Assembly: GCA_020638575.1 (NCBI GenBank)
Contig: JACKIH010000003.1
Location: forward strand, 2,523,501-2,587,500
Length of the DNA: 64,000 nt
Direction: 5' to 3'
Origin: Rhodospirillaceae bacterium
GTDB taxonomy: Bacteria; Pseudomonadota; Alphaproteobacteria; DSM-16000; Inquilinaceae
Numbering within the stretch: position 1 is the first letter of the stretch; the number at the start of each line of letters is the position of its first letter. The position numbers were made by a program, and so were the translations under genes. Positions 17,437 through 26,685 of this stretch are shown in pieces. The notes under the pieces were generated by a model. It had not been told where the DNA came from and did not search any database. It saw only the letters and a list, made by a program, of their open reading frames with translations.

Positions 17437-18465
17437 ATGTCGCGGATATGCCGAAAGATCAGGGACTTGATCCCTAGGCTGGCAGCGGTGATCGCGGGGG
17501 GCTTGCTGCTTGCGGGCTGCACCGGGCTGTCGAATGTCCTGGCTCCTGCGGACCCTGCGGCAGTGCAGCGCACCGCCATTGCCACCGAATTGCTGATCGA
17601 AGCGGCCCGGGTCGGCCGCTTGGACATGGTGGAAGTGGCGCTTTCCCACGGCGCGGAGCCGGATGCCGGCGAACCGGAAACCGGCCGCACCGCGCTGATG
17701 CTGGCCGCCCGCGGCGGATTTCCCCAGGTCATCGAGGCACTGTCGGCCAGCCATGCCGACCTCGACGCGGTGGATGCGGAAGGCTGGACCGCGCTCATGC
17801 ATGCCGCCGCCCGCGACCGCCGGACCGCCCTGCTGCCGCTGCTGGCGGCCGGGGCCGACCTTGATATGCGTGAGGCGCGATACGGGTATTCCGCACTGAT
17901 GGTGGCGGCCATGCTGGGCAATGTCGACGCCGTTTCGACTCTGCTCGACCGCGGCGCCAGGGTCGGCGAATCGACCGGCGGCGGCACGACGCCGCTGATC
18001 CTGGCCGCCGCCTCGTCATCGCGCCGGGCGCCGGTGGCGGTGGCGGAACTGATTGTCCGCGGGGCCGACGTCAACCGGGGCCGCGAGGACGGGTTCACCC
18101 CGTTGATGGCTGCCGCGGCGGCCGGCAACACCACCAGCCTAAGCCTGCTGCTGGGCCGCGGCGCCGATCCACGGGCGCGCACCGCGGCCGGCTTCGATGC
18201 CCTTGGCCTGGCCGCCGGCCTGGGGCAGGCGGACGTCGTCGCCCTCCTTGTCGAGGCCGGCATGGATCCCGACGCTGCGCAATCGCCGGACGGCGACACG
18301 CCGCTGATGCTGGCGGCGGCGCATGGCCATATGGATGTGGTGGCCACCTTGCTCTCCCACGGTGCCGACCCCTCCGTACAGCGGGCCGACAGCGCCACCG
18401 CCCTGGATCTGGCGCGGGCCAACGGCGAACTGGCCGCCGCGGCCCTTCTCGGGGCGTCCCATTGA
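17437..18465 (+). CDS. Ankyrin-repeat lipoprotein
   Basis: 342 residues with a signal peptide and lipobox (GGLLLAGCTG, Cys near residue 28), then about eight ankyrin repeats covering residues 50-335. Repeats show the usual G-x-TALMLAARGG, GWTALMHAAA, GYSALMVAAMLGN, GFTPLMAAAAAGN and GDTPLMLAAAHGH cores with V/AxxLLxxGAD turns. Ankyrin lipoproteins in bacteria serve protein-protein contacts in the periplasm, sometimes with catalases or in toxin protection. No partner is evident; the divergent Flp/RTX gene is the only close neighbour. Confidence 0.92.
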   Translation: MSRICRKIRDLIPRLAAVIAGGLLLAGCTGLSNVLAPADPAAVQRTAIATELLIEAARVGRLDMVEVALSHGAEPDAGEPETGRTALMLAARGGFPQVIEALSASHADLDAVDAEGWTALMHAAARDRRTALLPLLAAGADLDMREARYGYSALMVAAMLGNVDAVSTLLDRGARVGESTGGGTTPLILAAASSSRRAPVAVAELIVRGADVNRGREDGFTPLMAAAAAGNTTSLSLLLGRGADPRARTAAGFDALGLAAGLGQADVVALLVEAGMDPDAAQSPDGDTPLMLAAAHGHMDVVATLLSHGADPSVQRADSATALDLARANGELAAAALLGASH

Positions 18466-18600
18466 CGCATCGGGCCGCCATACGCCTGTTCGCTCGCCTC
18501 CGGGACACGCCGACGCTTCCCCGAACGTACGGGCCTCTGTCATAAAGATACCGTGATCGAGGAACACGTTCGGTCTTCGAACGGCGGAAGGGCTCCCCGC

Positions 18601-19656
18601 ATGGCATTGAGGATCACCAGACGGGGCTTGGGACGCAGCCTGGCTGCGGGGTGCGGGCTTCTGGCGCTGGCCGGGTCGGGGCGGTCTGCACCGGCCCAGG
18701 ACCTGCGCTTCTTCCGCATCGGTACAGGCACCACCGGCGGCACGTACTTCCCCATCGGCGGGTTGATCGCCAGTGCGGTGTCGCGGCCCTTCGGCGCGCC
18801 GCCGTGCGATCAGGGCGGAAGCTGCGGCGTGGAGGGCCTGATCGCGGTGGCCCAGGCCAGCCTGGGGTCGGTGGAGAACGTCAACAGCGTCGCCGGCGGC
18901 AGCATCGAATCCGGGCTCAGCCAGGCCGATATCGCCTTCTGGGCGTACACCGGCACCGGGCTGTACGCCGATCTCGGTCCGCAAGAGAACCTGCGGGCCA
19001 TCGCCCATCTCTACAACGAGCTGGTGCATGTGGTGGTGGCGGCCGACAGCGGCATTCGCGACGTCGAAGACCTGCGCGGCAAGCGCCTGGCGCTGGGCGA
19101 CGAGGGGTCGGGCACGCTGATCGACGCGCGCGCCATCCTGGGGGCCTACGGCATCAGCGAAGCCGACATCGAGCCCGCCTATATGGGGGCGGAACGCGCC
19201 AGCGACGCCATGCTGGCGGGCGAGCTGGACGGCTACATGTTCGTCGGCGGTGTGCCGCTGCTCGCGGTGGAGGACCTGGCCCGGCGCATGGAGCTGCGCC
19301 TGCTGCCGTTCGCCGACCAGACCGCCTGGCGGCTGCGCCTGGAGCTGCCCTTCTTCACCGCCGCCATGTTCCCCGAGGGCGCTTACGAAGGCGTGCCGCC
19401 GGTGCCCACCATCGCCGTCGGCGCCACCTGGATCACCAGTGTGGATGTCGACGAGGAGCTGATCTACGGCATCACCCAGGCGCTCTGGCACCCCACCACC
19501 CACACCCTGCTGCAGAACGGCCATGCCCGCGGCCGCGACATCCTGGTGGAGAATGCGTTGCGCGGCATCGCCATCCCGCTGCACGACGGCGCCGCCCGCT
19601 ACTACCGGGAAATCGGCATGCTGGAGGGCGGCGAAATCTCCGATCCGGAGGAGTAG
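18601..19656 (+). CDS. TAXI-family TRAP transporter solute-binding protein
   Basis: 351-residue periplasmic binding protein of the TAXI class. The family opening FRIGTGTTGGTYFPIGGLIA follows a signal sequence with an Arg pair (RITRRGLGRS) that may be Tat-dependent. Later blocks are VAQASLGSVENVNSVAGGSIESG, VVVAADSGIRDVEDLRGKRLALGDEGSGT and ALWHP. No TRAP membrane subunit lies beside it, so it is an orphan receptor here. ATG at 18601 has GGAAGGG upstream. The substrate is unknown; TAXI proteins often bind dicarboxylates or amino acids. Confidence 0.9.
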   Translation: MALRITRRGLGRSLAAGCGLLALAGSGRSAPAQDLRFFRIGTGTTGGTYFPIGGLIASAVSRPFGAPPCDQGGSCGVEGLIAVAQASLGSVENVNSVAGGSIESGLSQADIAFWAYTGTGLYADLGPQENLRAIAHLYNELVHVVVAADSGIRDVEDLRGKRLALGDEGSGTLIDARAILGAYGISEADIEPAYMGAERASDAMLAGELDGYMFVGGVPLLAVEDLARRMELRLLPFADQTAWRLRLELPFFTAAMFPEGAYEGVPPVPTIAVGATWITSVDVDEELIYGITQALWHPTTHTLLQNGHARGRDILVENALRGIAIPLHDGAARYYREIGMLEGGEISDPEE

Positions 19657-19790
19657 GACCGACCCGGCGGGCCGCCTTGCGCGCCGCATCGGGCTAGGGC
19701 AGCCTGCGTCCTCTCTCCTCCGGGCGCGCCGCCGGACCTGACCCGGCACGCGCCCTGGCCGGCGAGTGCCCGTGACCTGACAGGACCGCC

Positions 19791-21176
19791 ATGGTGTCGC
19801 TGCCCTTCGTCGACCCCACCGTCGACGCCGCCATCCCCCTCGTTGCCGTCACCGCCGGTGCGGCGGCCGACTGGCTCGCCGCCCAGCCCGAGGCCCGCCG
19901 GCAATGGCTCGCCGGTGCCGGCTTCCGGGGCGAGGCGGGCCAATCCGCCACCTGGCCGGGAGCCGACGGCGGTATCGGCGGCTGCGTGGTGGCGGGGGGC
20001 GATCCGGCGGCGGCCGCGTTCGCCGGGCTGCCCCTCACGCTGCCCGCCGGCACTTACCGGTTGGAGGGGGCCGCGCCCGGCCTCGCCACGACGGCCGCGC
20101 TGGCCTGGGCGCAGGGGGCCTACCAGTTCACCCGCTACAAGACGGCAAGCCGCGCCCCGGCACTGCTGGAAATGCCGCCGGGGGTCGACGCCGGCCGTGT
20201 GCGCACCATCGCCGAAGCGCTGTGGCTCGGCCGCGACCTCATCAACACGCCGGCCAACGACATGGGGCCGGCGGACCTGGCGGCCGCCGCTGAGGAGGTG
20301 GCCGGCCGCTTCGGTGCCACCATCGCGCTCACCGTGGGCGAGGCGCTGCTGGAGGCGAACTACCCGCTGATCCATGCGGTGGGCCGCGCCAGTGCCTCCC
20401 CACCGCGCCTGATCGACCTGACCTGGGGCGATCCGGCGGCGCGCAAGCTGACGCTGGTCGGCAAGGGGGTGTGCTTCGACACCGGCGGGCTAGACCTCAA
20501 GCCCGCATCGGGCATGCTGATGATGAAGAAGGACATGGGGGGTGCGGCCCACGCCCTGGCGCTCGCCCAGATGGTGATGGCGCTGGGGCTGCCGGTGCGC
20601 CTGCGCGTGCTGATCCCGGCGGTGGAAAACGCGGTGTCGGGCTCCGCCTTCCGGCCGCTCGACGTGCTGGCCTCGCGCAAGGGGCTGACGGTGGAGGTGG
20701 GCAACACCGATGCCGAAGGCCGCCTGGTGCTGGCCGATGCCCTGGCGCTGGCCATGGAGGACGGCCCGGAGCTGGTGATCGACTACGCCACCCTGACGGG
20801 GGCCGCCCGGGTGGCCCTGGGGCCGGACCTGCCGGCCCTGTTCACCCGCCACGACGACCTGGCCGCAGCCTTCGCCGCGGCGGGCGAAGGGGCCGGCGAT
20901 CCCACCTGGCGGCTGCCCCTGTGGCAGCCCTACGCCAAGCTGCTGCAAAGCCGCGTGGCGGACATCAACAACACCGGCGAAGGCGGGCTGGCGGGCGCCA
21001 TCACCGCGGCCCTGTTCCTCGACCGCTTCGTGGAGCCGGCCGTGCCCTGGGTGCACCTGGACGTCTATGGCTGGTCGCCCAGCGACCGGCCGGGACGGCC
21101 CCGCGGCGCCTGCATGATGGGCGTGGAGGCGGCCCTGGCGGTGATCGAGCAGCGGCTGGTCGCATCGGCACCATGA
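19791..21176 (+). CDS. M17 leucyl aminopeptidase family protein
   Basis: 461-residue cytosolic metallo-aminopeptidase. The catalytic domain has VGKGVCFDTGGLDLKP (metal Lys and Asp), MMKKDMGGAAHA and the signature NTDAEGRLVLADAL. The N-terminal domain is more divergent and shorter than in E. coli PepA, as in the PepB-like/alphaproteobacterial branch. It overlaps rnhB by four bases (ATGA), so the two are co-translated. Confidence 0.93.
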   Translation: MVSLPFVDPTVDAAIPLVAVTAGAAADWLAAQPEARRQWLAGAGFRGEAGQSATWPGADGGIGGCVVAGGDPAAAAFAGLPLTLPAGTYRLEGAAPGLATTAALAWAQGAYQFTRYKTASRAPALLEMPPGVDAGRVRTIAEALWLGRDLINTPANDMGPADLAAAAEEVAGRFGATIALTVGEALLEANYPLIHAVGRASASPPRLIDLTWGDPAARKLTLVGKGVCFDTGGLDLKPASGMLMMKKDMGGAAHALALAQMVMALGLPVRLRVLIPAVENAVSGSAFRPLDVLASRKGLTVEVGNTDAEGRLVLADALALAMEDGPELVIDYATLTGAARVALGPDLPALFTRHDDLAAAFAAAGEGAGDPTWRLPLWQPYAKLLQSRVADINNTGEGGLAGAITAALFLDRFVEPAVPWVHLDVYGWSPSDRPGRPRGACMMGVEAALAVIEQRLVASAP

Positions 21177-21832
21177 CGGTTCGGGCGCGCCCCGACCTCG
21201 CCCACGAGGTTGCGGCCGGCCACCCCGGCCGCCGCATCGCCGGGGTGGACGAGGTGGGGCGGGGACCGCTGGCCGGCCCGCTGGTGGCCGCGGCGGTGGT
21301 GGTGCCGCCGGGTGGCCTGCCGGCCGCACTCGCCGCACGCATCGACGACAGCAAGCGCCTCTCCGCCGCCGTCCGCACCGAGCTGGCGGGCCTGATCGCG
21401 CAGCATTGCGCTAGTGGCGTGGGCAGTGCGGCGGTGGCGGAGATCGACACCCTCGGCCTGTCGGCGGCCCTGGCGCTCGCCATGGGCCGGGCGCTCGCCG
21501 CCCTGCCGCAGCCCCCCGACCATGCCCTGGTGGACGGCCGGTGGCGCCCGCCGGGCCTGCCCTGCCCGATCACACCGGTGGTCAAGGGCGACCAGCGCTG
21601 CCTGTCCGTCGCTGCCGCCTCGATCCTCGCAAAGGTGGCGCGGGACGCGGAAATGCTGCGGCTCGCAGCGCTCTATCCGGGCTACGGCTGGGCCCGCAAT
21701 GTCGGCTACGGCACGGCGGAGCACCTGGCGGGGCTGGCCCGCCTCGGCCCCACGCCGCACCATCGGCTGAGTTTCAGGCCGATCGCGGCGATGGTCGAGA
21801 TGTCACACGAAGAAGCCCCGATAACACTCTGA
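21173..21832 (+). CDS. rnhB: Ribonuclease HII
   Basis: 219-residue enzyme that nicks RNA in RNA-DNA hybrids and removes single ribonucleotides. The family signature is RIAGVDEVGRGPLAGPLVAAAV with active-site Asp-Glu, and downstream acidic residues are in DHALVDGRW and ILAKVARDAEM. The ATG at 21173 overlaps the peptidase stop. Its stop codon overlaps the first GAGTC of the ccrM leader. Confidence 0.95.
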   Translation: MTVRARPDLAHEVAAGHPGRRIAGVDEVGRGPLAGPLVAAAVVVPPGGLPAALAARIDDSKRLSAAVRTELAGLIAQHCASGVGSAAVAEIDTLGLSAALALAMGRALAALPQPPDHALVDGRWRPPGLPCPITPVVKGDQRCLSVAAASILAKVARDAEMLRLAALYPGYGWARNVGYGTAEHLAGLARLGPTPHHRLSFRPIAAMVEMSHEEAPITL

Positions 21833-21859
21833 GTCACATTGATATTGACGGCGCGAGTC
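21831..21859 (+). promoter_or_regulatory. Two GAGTC methylation sites in the ccrM leader
   Basis: GAGTC occurs at 21831-21835 and 21855-21859, both in the 37 bases between rnhB and ccrM. GANTC is the target of CcrM itself. In Caulobacter crescentus, GAGTC sites in the ccrM leader are reported to couple transcription to methylation state. No clear CtrA site (TTAA-N7-TTAA) is seen here. Confidence 0.6.
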
Positions 21860-21869
21860 CGGCGGCCCC

Positions 21870-23009
21870 ATGGTGCGCTTCGCCATGTCGATGCGCTCCA
21901 CACCCCGCGTCGTGCCCTTGCGCCCGACCGCCGCCGACCGCGTGCTGGTGGGCGACTGCCTTAGCCATCTGGCGGCTTTGCCGGACGGCGCGGTGGACTG
22001 CGTGTTCGCCGATCCGCCCTACAACCTCCAGCTCAGGGGCGAGCTGCTCCGGCCCAACAACAGCCGGGTGGACGGGGTGGACGACGGCTGGGACCAGTTC
22101 CACGACCTCGCCGCCTACGATGCCTTTTCCCGCGCCTGGCTGGCCCAGGTGCGCCGGGTGCTGAAGCCCGACGGCTCGGTGTGGGTGATCGGCACCTACC
22201 ACAACATCTTCCGCCTGGGCGTGGCGCTGCAGGATCTGGGGTTCTGGATCCTCAACGACGTGGTGTGGCGCAAGACCAACCCGATGCCCAACTTCCGCGG
22301 CAAGCGCTTCACCAACGCGCACGAGACGCTGATCTGGGCGGCGCGCTCCAAGGATGCCCGCTACACCTTCAACTACGAGGCCATGAAGCGCCTCAACGAC
22401 GATCTGCAGATGCGCAGCGACTGGACGCTGCCCCTGTGCAACGGGCCGGAGCGGCTGAAGGACGAGGGCGGGCGCAAGCTGCACCCCACCCAGAAGCCCG
22501 AAGCGCTGCTCTACCGCGTCATCCTGGCCTCCACCCGGCCGGGCGAGACCATCCTCGATCCGTTCTTCGGCACCGGCACCACCGGGGCGGTGGCGCGCCG
22601 GCTCGGCCGCCGTTTCCTCGGCATCGAGCAGGACCCCGACTATGCCCGCGCCGCCGAAGCGCGCATCGCCGCGGTGCTGCCGCTGGCCGACCCTTCGGTG
22701 GTGACGCTGACGGCCAAGCGCACCGAGCCGCGCATCCCCTTCGGCTGGGTGGTGGAGCGCGGGCTGCTCAACGCCGGTTCCGTGCTGTGCGACGCCTCGC
22801 GCCGGTTCGCCGCCCGGGTGCGGGCCGATGGCACGCTGATCGCGGAAAGTTCCGCGGGCCGCCACATGGGGTCGATCCACCAGGTGGGTGCGGCGCTGAT
22901 GGGGGCGCCGTCGTGCAACGGCTGGACCTTCTGGCAATACGAGGTGCAGCACGGCGCCTGGCGGCCCATCGACGAGCTGCGCCAGCGCCTGCGCGCCGAC
23001 CTCAACTGA
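21870..23009 (+). CDS. ccrM: Cell-cycle DNA adenine methyltransferase CcrM (GANTC)
   Basis: 379-residue beta-class N6-adenine methylase. Motif IV is FADPPYNLQL (about residue 47), the AdoMet motif I is DPFFGTGTTGAVA, and the C-terminal ~90-residue extension (GSVLCDASRRFAARVRADG to YEVQHGAWRPIDELR) distinguishes CcrM from short restriction methylases. It maintains GANTC methylation and cell-cycle-dependent transcription in Alphaproteobacteria. ATG at 21870 is used; MSMRS at 21885 is an alternative. The leader carries two target sites. Confidence 0.95.
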   Translation: MVRFAMSMRSTPRVVPLRPTAADRVLVGDCLSHLAALPDGAVDCVFADPPYNLQLRGELLRPNNSRVDGVDDGWDQFHDLAAYDAFSRAWLAQVRRVLKPDGSVWVIGTYHNIFRLGVALQDLGFWILNDVVWRKTNPMPNFRGKRFTNAHETLIWAARSKDARYTFNYEAMKRLNDDLQMRSDWTLPLCNGPERLKDEGGRKLHPTQKPEALLYRVILASTRPGETILDPFFGTGTTGAVARRLGRRFLGIEQDPDYARAAEARIAAVLPLADPSVVTLTAKRTEPRIPFGWVVERGLLNAGSVLCDASRRFAARVRADGTLIAESSAGRHMGSIHQVGAALMGAPSCNGWTFWQYEVQHGAWRPIDELRQRLRADLN

Positions 23010-23064
23010 GCGGCCGGCCCACGCCCCATTCGGCGCCATGGCCTTGCTGGCAGCCAAATCCAGA

Positions 23065-23131
23065 CGTCATGCCCGCGGCGGCGGGCATCTCTCTGACCTC
23101 AACGGAGCCCCCCGCATGCGCGGGGGTGACG
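23065..23131 (+). repeat. Double-hairpin dispersed repeat, copy A
   Basis: 67-bp element made of two GC-rich palindromic halves (GCCCGCGGCGGCGGGC and CCCCCGCATGCGCGGGGG) joined by CTCTGACCTC. The reverse complement of 42174-42240 aligns over its full length. It lies in a 135-base intergenic region between ccrM and a convergent gene, a REP-like location. Confidence 0.7.
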
Positions 23132-23144
23132 GGCAAAAGGGGCT

Positions 23145-23684
23145 TCAGCAGCGCGGCGCGGCGGAGCGGGCGCGCATGGCCAGGGCTTCGGCATAGCCCT
23201 CGAAGCTGACGGCGTTGGGGCCGGTCAGGCTGTCGAAGCGGGCATGCCGCATGGCGCAGTAGGCGCCGGCCCCCATGTCGTTGAGCATCTGGGCTTCGTC
23301 GTTCGCCTGGGCCGTGCGGAAGGCATCGAACTCCACCACCCCGCCGACCCCGCCGCCGAACTCCGCCTCGATCCGGTTCTGGGCGTGGATGATCTCGCGC
23401 GCATGGTCGGCGGTGAACTGGCGGTAGAGCACGAACAGCTCGCCCTCGCCGAACCCGTAGGCTTCGCTGCAGGCGAGCGACGTCAACAGCAGTTCGGTGT
23501 GCAGCCGGATCAATTGGCGCTCGGTCGTGATGTCGCCGACCGTTTCACAGATGGAGGCATCGGGGAGGGCGGAGAAGCTGCCGAGCTGTTCGATGATCCG
23601 CTCCACCGGGCCCTGCTGGGCCGCCGCCGATCCCGACCACGCCAGCGCCATGGCCAGGGCCACCGCGCGCCAGGTTTGCTGCAT
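23145..23684 (-). CDS. Secreted protein of unknown function
   Basis: 179 residues with a cleavable signal peptide (ALAMALAWSGSAAAQQ, cleavage after AAA). The mature part is alpha-helical with five cysteines (ICETV, ACSEA, YCAMR and the C-terminal RC) and acidic surface. No family is recognised. ATG at 23684 is chosen over 23723 because it places the signal peptide at the N terminus. Convergent with ccrM. Confidence 0.75.
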   Translation of the reverse strand: MQQTWRAVALAMALAWSGSAAAQQGPVERIIEQLGSFSALPDASICETVGDITTERQLIRLHTELLLTSLACSEAYGFGEGELFVLYRQFTADHAREIIHAQNRIEAEFGGGVGGVVEFDAFRTAQANDEAQMLNDMGAGAYCAMRHARFDSLTGPNAVSFEGYAEALAMRARSAAPRC

Positions 23685-23802
23685 CGCTCCGCTCCGCTCC
23701 AGTCCGTTCCATGGGAGGGCCATCCCCTACGAAACCTGTCCCGGCTTGGCAAGTGCCGCGGCACGGTGGGGCATCGCCTTTACCTGATGCGCGCTCCGCC
23801 TC

Positions 23803-24534
23803 TCAGATCGAGCCCGTGCGCCGGCGCCAGGCCGGTGCGGCCTCCGCCACCGCGTCCATCACCGCCGCCCCCACCGCCTCGCCGATGGCCGTGTGGGTGC
23901 CGGCGTAGGCGGCGGGCGGCGGGCGGTGCGCCGCAGCGAGGGGAGCGGCGACGACGATGCAGTCGGTCCCTGTACCGGTGGCGAGGGCGCCGTCCGGCGG
24001 CAGGGCCAGGCCGAGCGCCATCACCGCAGCGGTGCGTGCCTGGGTGGCGACGGACAGGGTTTCCAGCAGGGCGGCCTGCGTCAGCGGCCGGGAGACGTGG
24101 CAGACGAGGTTGATGGTGCCGGGCGGCGGCGGGCCGGCAGCGGCACCCGTGTGGACACGGCGGCCCACCCGTTCTGCGTTGTTGAGGCCGAGCGTCAGCA
24201 CCACCTCCACGGCCACCGCCGCGCCGCCGCCATCGCGGCACACCCGGCGCACCACCGCGTGGTCGGCGACCGGTGCGCTGGTCATCAGCCCCACCGCATC
24301 GGCCAGCCCGCGCGCCGCCAGGGCCTCGGCGAACAGGACCACGGGATCGCGGCCGGCCGGCAGGTCTTCCTCGCGCACCTCCAGCCACGCCACGGTGTCG
24401 GCGGTCACCAGGCCGGGGCGGGTGAGCGACCAACTCGCCATGGTGCAGGGGCTATGCGTGCGCACCACCAGCCAGGGCGGCTCAAGGGCGACGGCGAGGC
24501 TGGCCAACGGTACGGCGACGGAGGGGGAGGGCAT
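23803..24534 (-). CDS. cbiZ: Adenosylcobinamide amidohydrolase CbiZ
   Basis: 243-residue enzyme that removes the aminopropanol moiety of adenosylcobinamide to give adenosylcobyric acid, allowing salvage of B12 precursors. Family blocks are clear: VTLGLNNAERVG-like VVLTLGLNNAERVG, PGTINLVCHVSRPLT, ATGTGTDCIVVAAP and YAGTHTAIGEAVGAAV. No other cobalamin gene or readable cobalamin riboswitch is in the window, so it is a lone salvage gene. ATG at 24534 has GGAGGG just upstream. Confidence 0.92.
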   Translation of the reverse strand: MPSPSVAVPLASLAVALEPPWLVVRTHSPCTMASWSLTRPGLVTADTVAWLEVREEDLPAGRDPVVLFAEALAARGLADAVGLMTSAPVADHAVVRRVCRDGGGAAVAVEVVLTLGLNNAERVGRRVHTGAAAGPPPPGTINLVCHVSRPLTQAALLETLSVATQARTAAVMALGLALPPDGALATGTGTDCIVVAAPLAAAHRPPPAAYAGTHTAIGEAVGAAVMDAVAEAAPAWRRRTGSI

Positions 24535-24728
24535 GGCGGACCGCGGGATCGGGGGTGGCGGGACGGCACGGCTGCTCGCGCGCGGAGGGAAACTCTTCCA
24601 ATCTGCATCTTCTCGCCGCTGGCCGGTCAGCGTAGACTTGGCAGACCGCCCAAGGAAACGCCCTCGGGCGTGGGGATGATTCGTATACCCAAGCCCGAAC
24701 GGCAATCGGACATCGAGGACCTCTGACT

Positions 24729-25559
24729 ATGGCGCTCAAGAACCTGCTGGTGCTGGTCGACAACACCAAAGCTGCCGCCACCCGGATCACCTACGCCACA
24801 TCCCTGGCCGCCAAGCACGATGCACACCTCACCGGATTGTACGTGAAGGCGCCGATCCATATTCCCGGCTACGCCATGGCCCAGATGCAGGCCGAGGTGC
24901 GGGAGATGCAGCAGCGCTTCCTCGCCGAGGGTGCGGAGGAAGGCCACAAGCTGTTCAACGAGATCGTGCACCGCGAAGGCCGCGACGACCGGTCGGATTG
25001 GCGGGTGGCGCGCGGCGACGCGGAAACCGCCGCGGAGGTGCTGGTGCGCTACGCCGACCTGGTGATCGCCGGCCAGCTCGATCCGGCGGAAGGCGCGCGG
25101 CCCGACACCGTCGATCCCGGCGACCTGATCCTCGCCTGCGGCCGGCCGGTGCTGCTGGTGCCCTACGCCTACAAGCTGGAAACCGTCGGCGAACGCATCA
25201 TGGTCGCCTGGAGCGGCACGCGCGAAAGCGCCCGCGCCGTGGCCGACGCCATGCCCCTTCTGGAAGCCGCCAGCCATGTCACGGTGATGGCGGTCAATCC
25301 CGAACCGGAGCTGGGCGACGAGCCCTGCGCCGACATCTCCTTGCACCTGGCCCGCCATGGGGTGGAGGCGGAAGCCGCCCACCTGCACGTGGAGGACATC
25401 ACTCCGGCCGACGCCATCCTCAGTCGCGCCGTCGACCTGTCCATCGACCTGATCGTCATGGGCGGCTACGGCCGCTCGCGGCTGCGCGAGCTGGTTCTGG
25501 GCGGTGTTACCCGTCACATGCTGCAACACATGACCGTACCCGTTCTGATGTCCCACTGA
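24729..25559 (+). CDS. Tandem-domain universal stress protein
   Basis: 276 residues containing two Usp domains: residues 1-145 (LKNLLVLVDNTKAAATRITYA ... CGRPVLLVPYAY) and 150-276 (ERIMVAWSGTRESARAVADA ... HMTVPVLMSH). Only the second keeps the ATP-binding glycine motif GGYGRSRLRELVLGGVTRHML. This split, with one degenerate and one nucleotide-binding domain, is common in the UspE-like group. It precedes a ribokinase gene by 45 bases and may be co-transcribed with it. Confidence 0.93.
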   Translation: MALKNLLVLVDNTKAAATRITYATSLAAKHDAHLTGLYVKAPIHIPGYAMAQMQAEVREMQQRFLAEGAEEGHKLFNEIVHREGRDDRSDWRVARGDAETAAEVLVRYADLVIAGQLDPAEGARPDTVDPGDLILACGRPVLLVPYAYKLETVGERIMVAWSGTRESARAVADAMPLLEAASHVTVMAVNPEPELGDEPCADISLHLARHGVEAEAAHLHVEDITPADAILSRAVDLSIDLIVMGGYGRSRLRELVLGGVTRHMLQHMTVPVLMSH

Positions 25560-25604
25560 GGTACGGCTTCGCCGCCCGGCGGGCCGGGCAGTCGGGAGCC
25601 AGAA

Positions 25605-26552
25605 ATGATCCTCGTGTTCGGTTCGCTGAACGTCGACATGGTGGCTCCTGTGCCGCGCTTGCCGCACCCGGGCGAGACGGTGATCTGCGAGAACTACGTC
25701 CTCAAGCCCGGCGGCAAGGGCGCCAACCAGGCGGTGGCGGCCGCCCGCGCCGCGGCGGGATCGGAGGTCGAGGTGCACCTTTACGGCGCCATCGGCCAGG
25801 ATCCGTTCGGCGATATCTGCCTGAAGAACCTGGAAGAGCAGGGGGTGGCGGTGCACGCCATCACCCGCACCGGGCGGCCCACCGGCACCGCCTTCATCTG
25901 TGTGGACTCCCGCGGTGAGAACCTGATCACCGTGGCCTCGGGCGCCAATGCGCTGGCCACCGCCAGCGAGGTGCCGGAAGCCGTGCTCGGCCAGGGCGCC
26001 ACCACGGTCTTGATGCAGATGGAAGTGCCGCCCAAGGAGAACTGGGCGCTGATCGAACGCGCCCGCGCCGTCGGCGCCACCTCCATCCTCAACCTGGCAC
26101 CCGCCGGGGCGATCCCGGCCGCCGCCCTGAAGGCGCTCGACTACCTGGTGGTCAACGAGGGCGAGGCGGCGGAGGTGGAGCGCCTGCTGGGGCAGGACAG
26201 CAACGCCGCCCCCGACTTGATGGCCCGCGCCATCAGCGATGCCTCGGGGGCCGCCTGCGTGATCACGCTCGGCCGCAGCGGCGCCATCGCCGCCCAGCGC
26301 GGCAAGGTGTGGCAGGTGGGAGCGCTGCCCATCCATGCCGTCGACACCACCGGGGCCGGCGACGCCTTCTGCGGGACCTTCGCCGTGGAGCTGGATGCCG
26401 GCGGCACGCTGGTGTCGGCCCTGCACCGCGCCTCGGTGGCGGCGGGGCTGGCTTGCACGCGCCTGGGCGCCCAGGAGAGCAGCCCCAAGGCCGACGAGGT
26501 GTCGGCCAGGCTGAAGGATCTGCCGCCGCCCGCACTGCTGCCGGCACCGTGA
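25605..26552 (+). CDS. rbsK: PfkB-family carbohydrate kinase, ribokinase-like
   Basis: 315-residue sugar kinase. PfkB signature 1 is KPGGKGANQAVAAARAAAG near residue 35; signature 2 with the catalytic Asp is DTTGAGDAFCGTF near residue 245; the N terminus ILVFGSLNVDMVA is typical of ribokinase. ATP-dependent phosphorylation of ribose (or a similar pentose or nucleoside) is expected. No ribose transporter is adjacent, so substrate identity is not certain. Confidence 0.88.
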   Translation: MILVFGSLNVDMVAPVPRLPHPGETVICENYVLKPGGKGANQAVAAARAAAGSEVEVHLYGAIGQDPFGDICLKNLEEQGVAVHAITRTGRPTGTAFICVDSRGENLITVASGANALATASEVPEAVLGQGATTVLMQMEVPPKENWALIERARAVGATSILNLAPAGAIPAAALKALDYLVVNEGEAAEVERLLGQDSNAAPDLMARAISDASGAACVITLGRSGAIAAQRGKVWQVGALPIHAVDTTGAGDAFCGTFAVELDAGGTLVSALHRASVAAGLACTRLGAQESSPKADEVSARLKDLPPPALLPAP

Positions 26553-26685
26553 CGGCGGCCTTGCTGTCCCGCTGCCGCCGCATGCCGGCGCTGTGCCCCT
26601 TGCATCGCGGCGTGGCTTGGCGCTATGCGCGGATGCGTGCGGGATTGCCGCGTTTCCAGTTCAGGCCCCAAGTCAGGACCCCACC

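Noticed and set aside
24535..24728. Cobalamin riboswitch controlling cbiZ
   Set aside because: No B12-box-like sequence found, and the cbiZ leader on the minus strand shows no multi-stem structure by eye.
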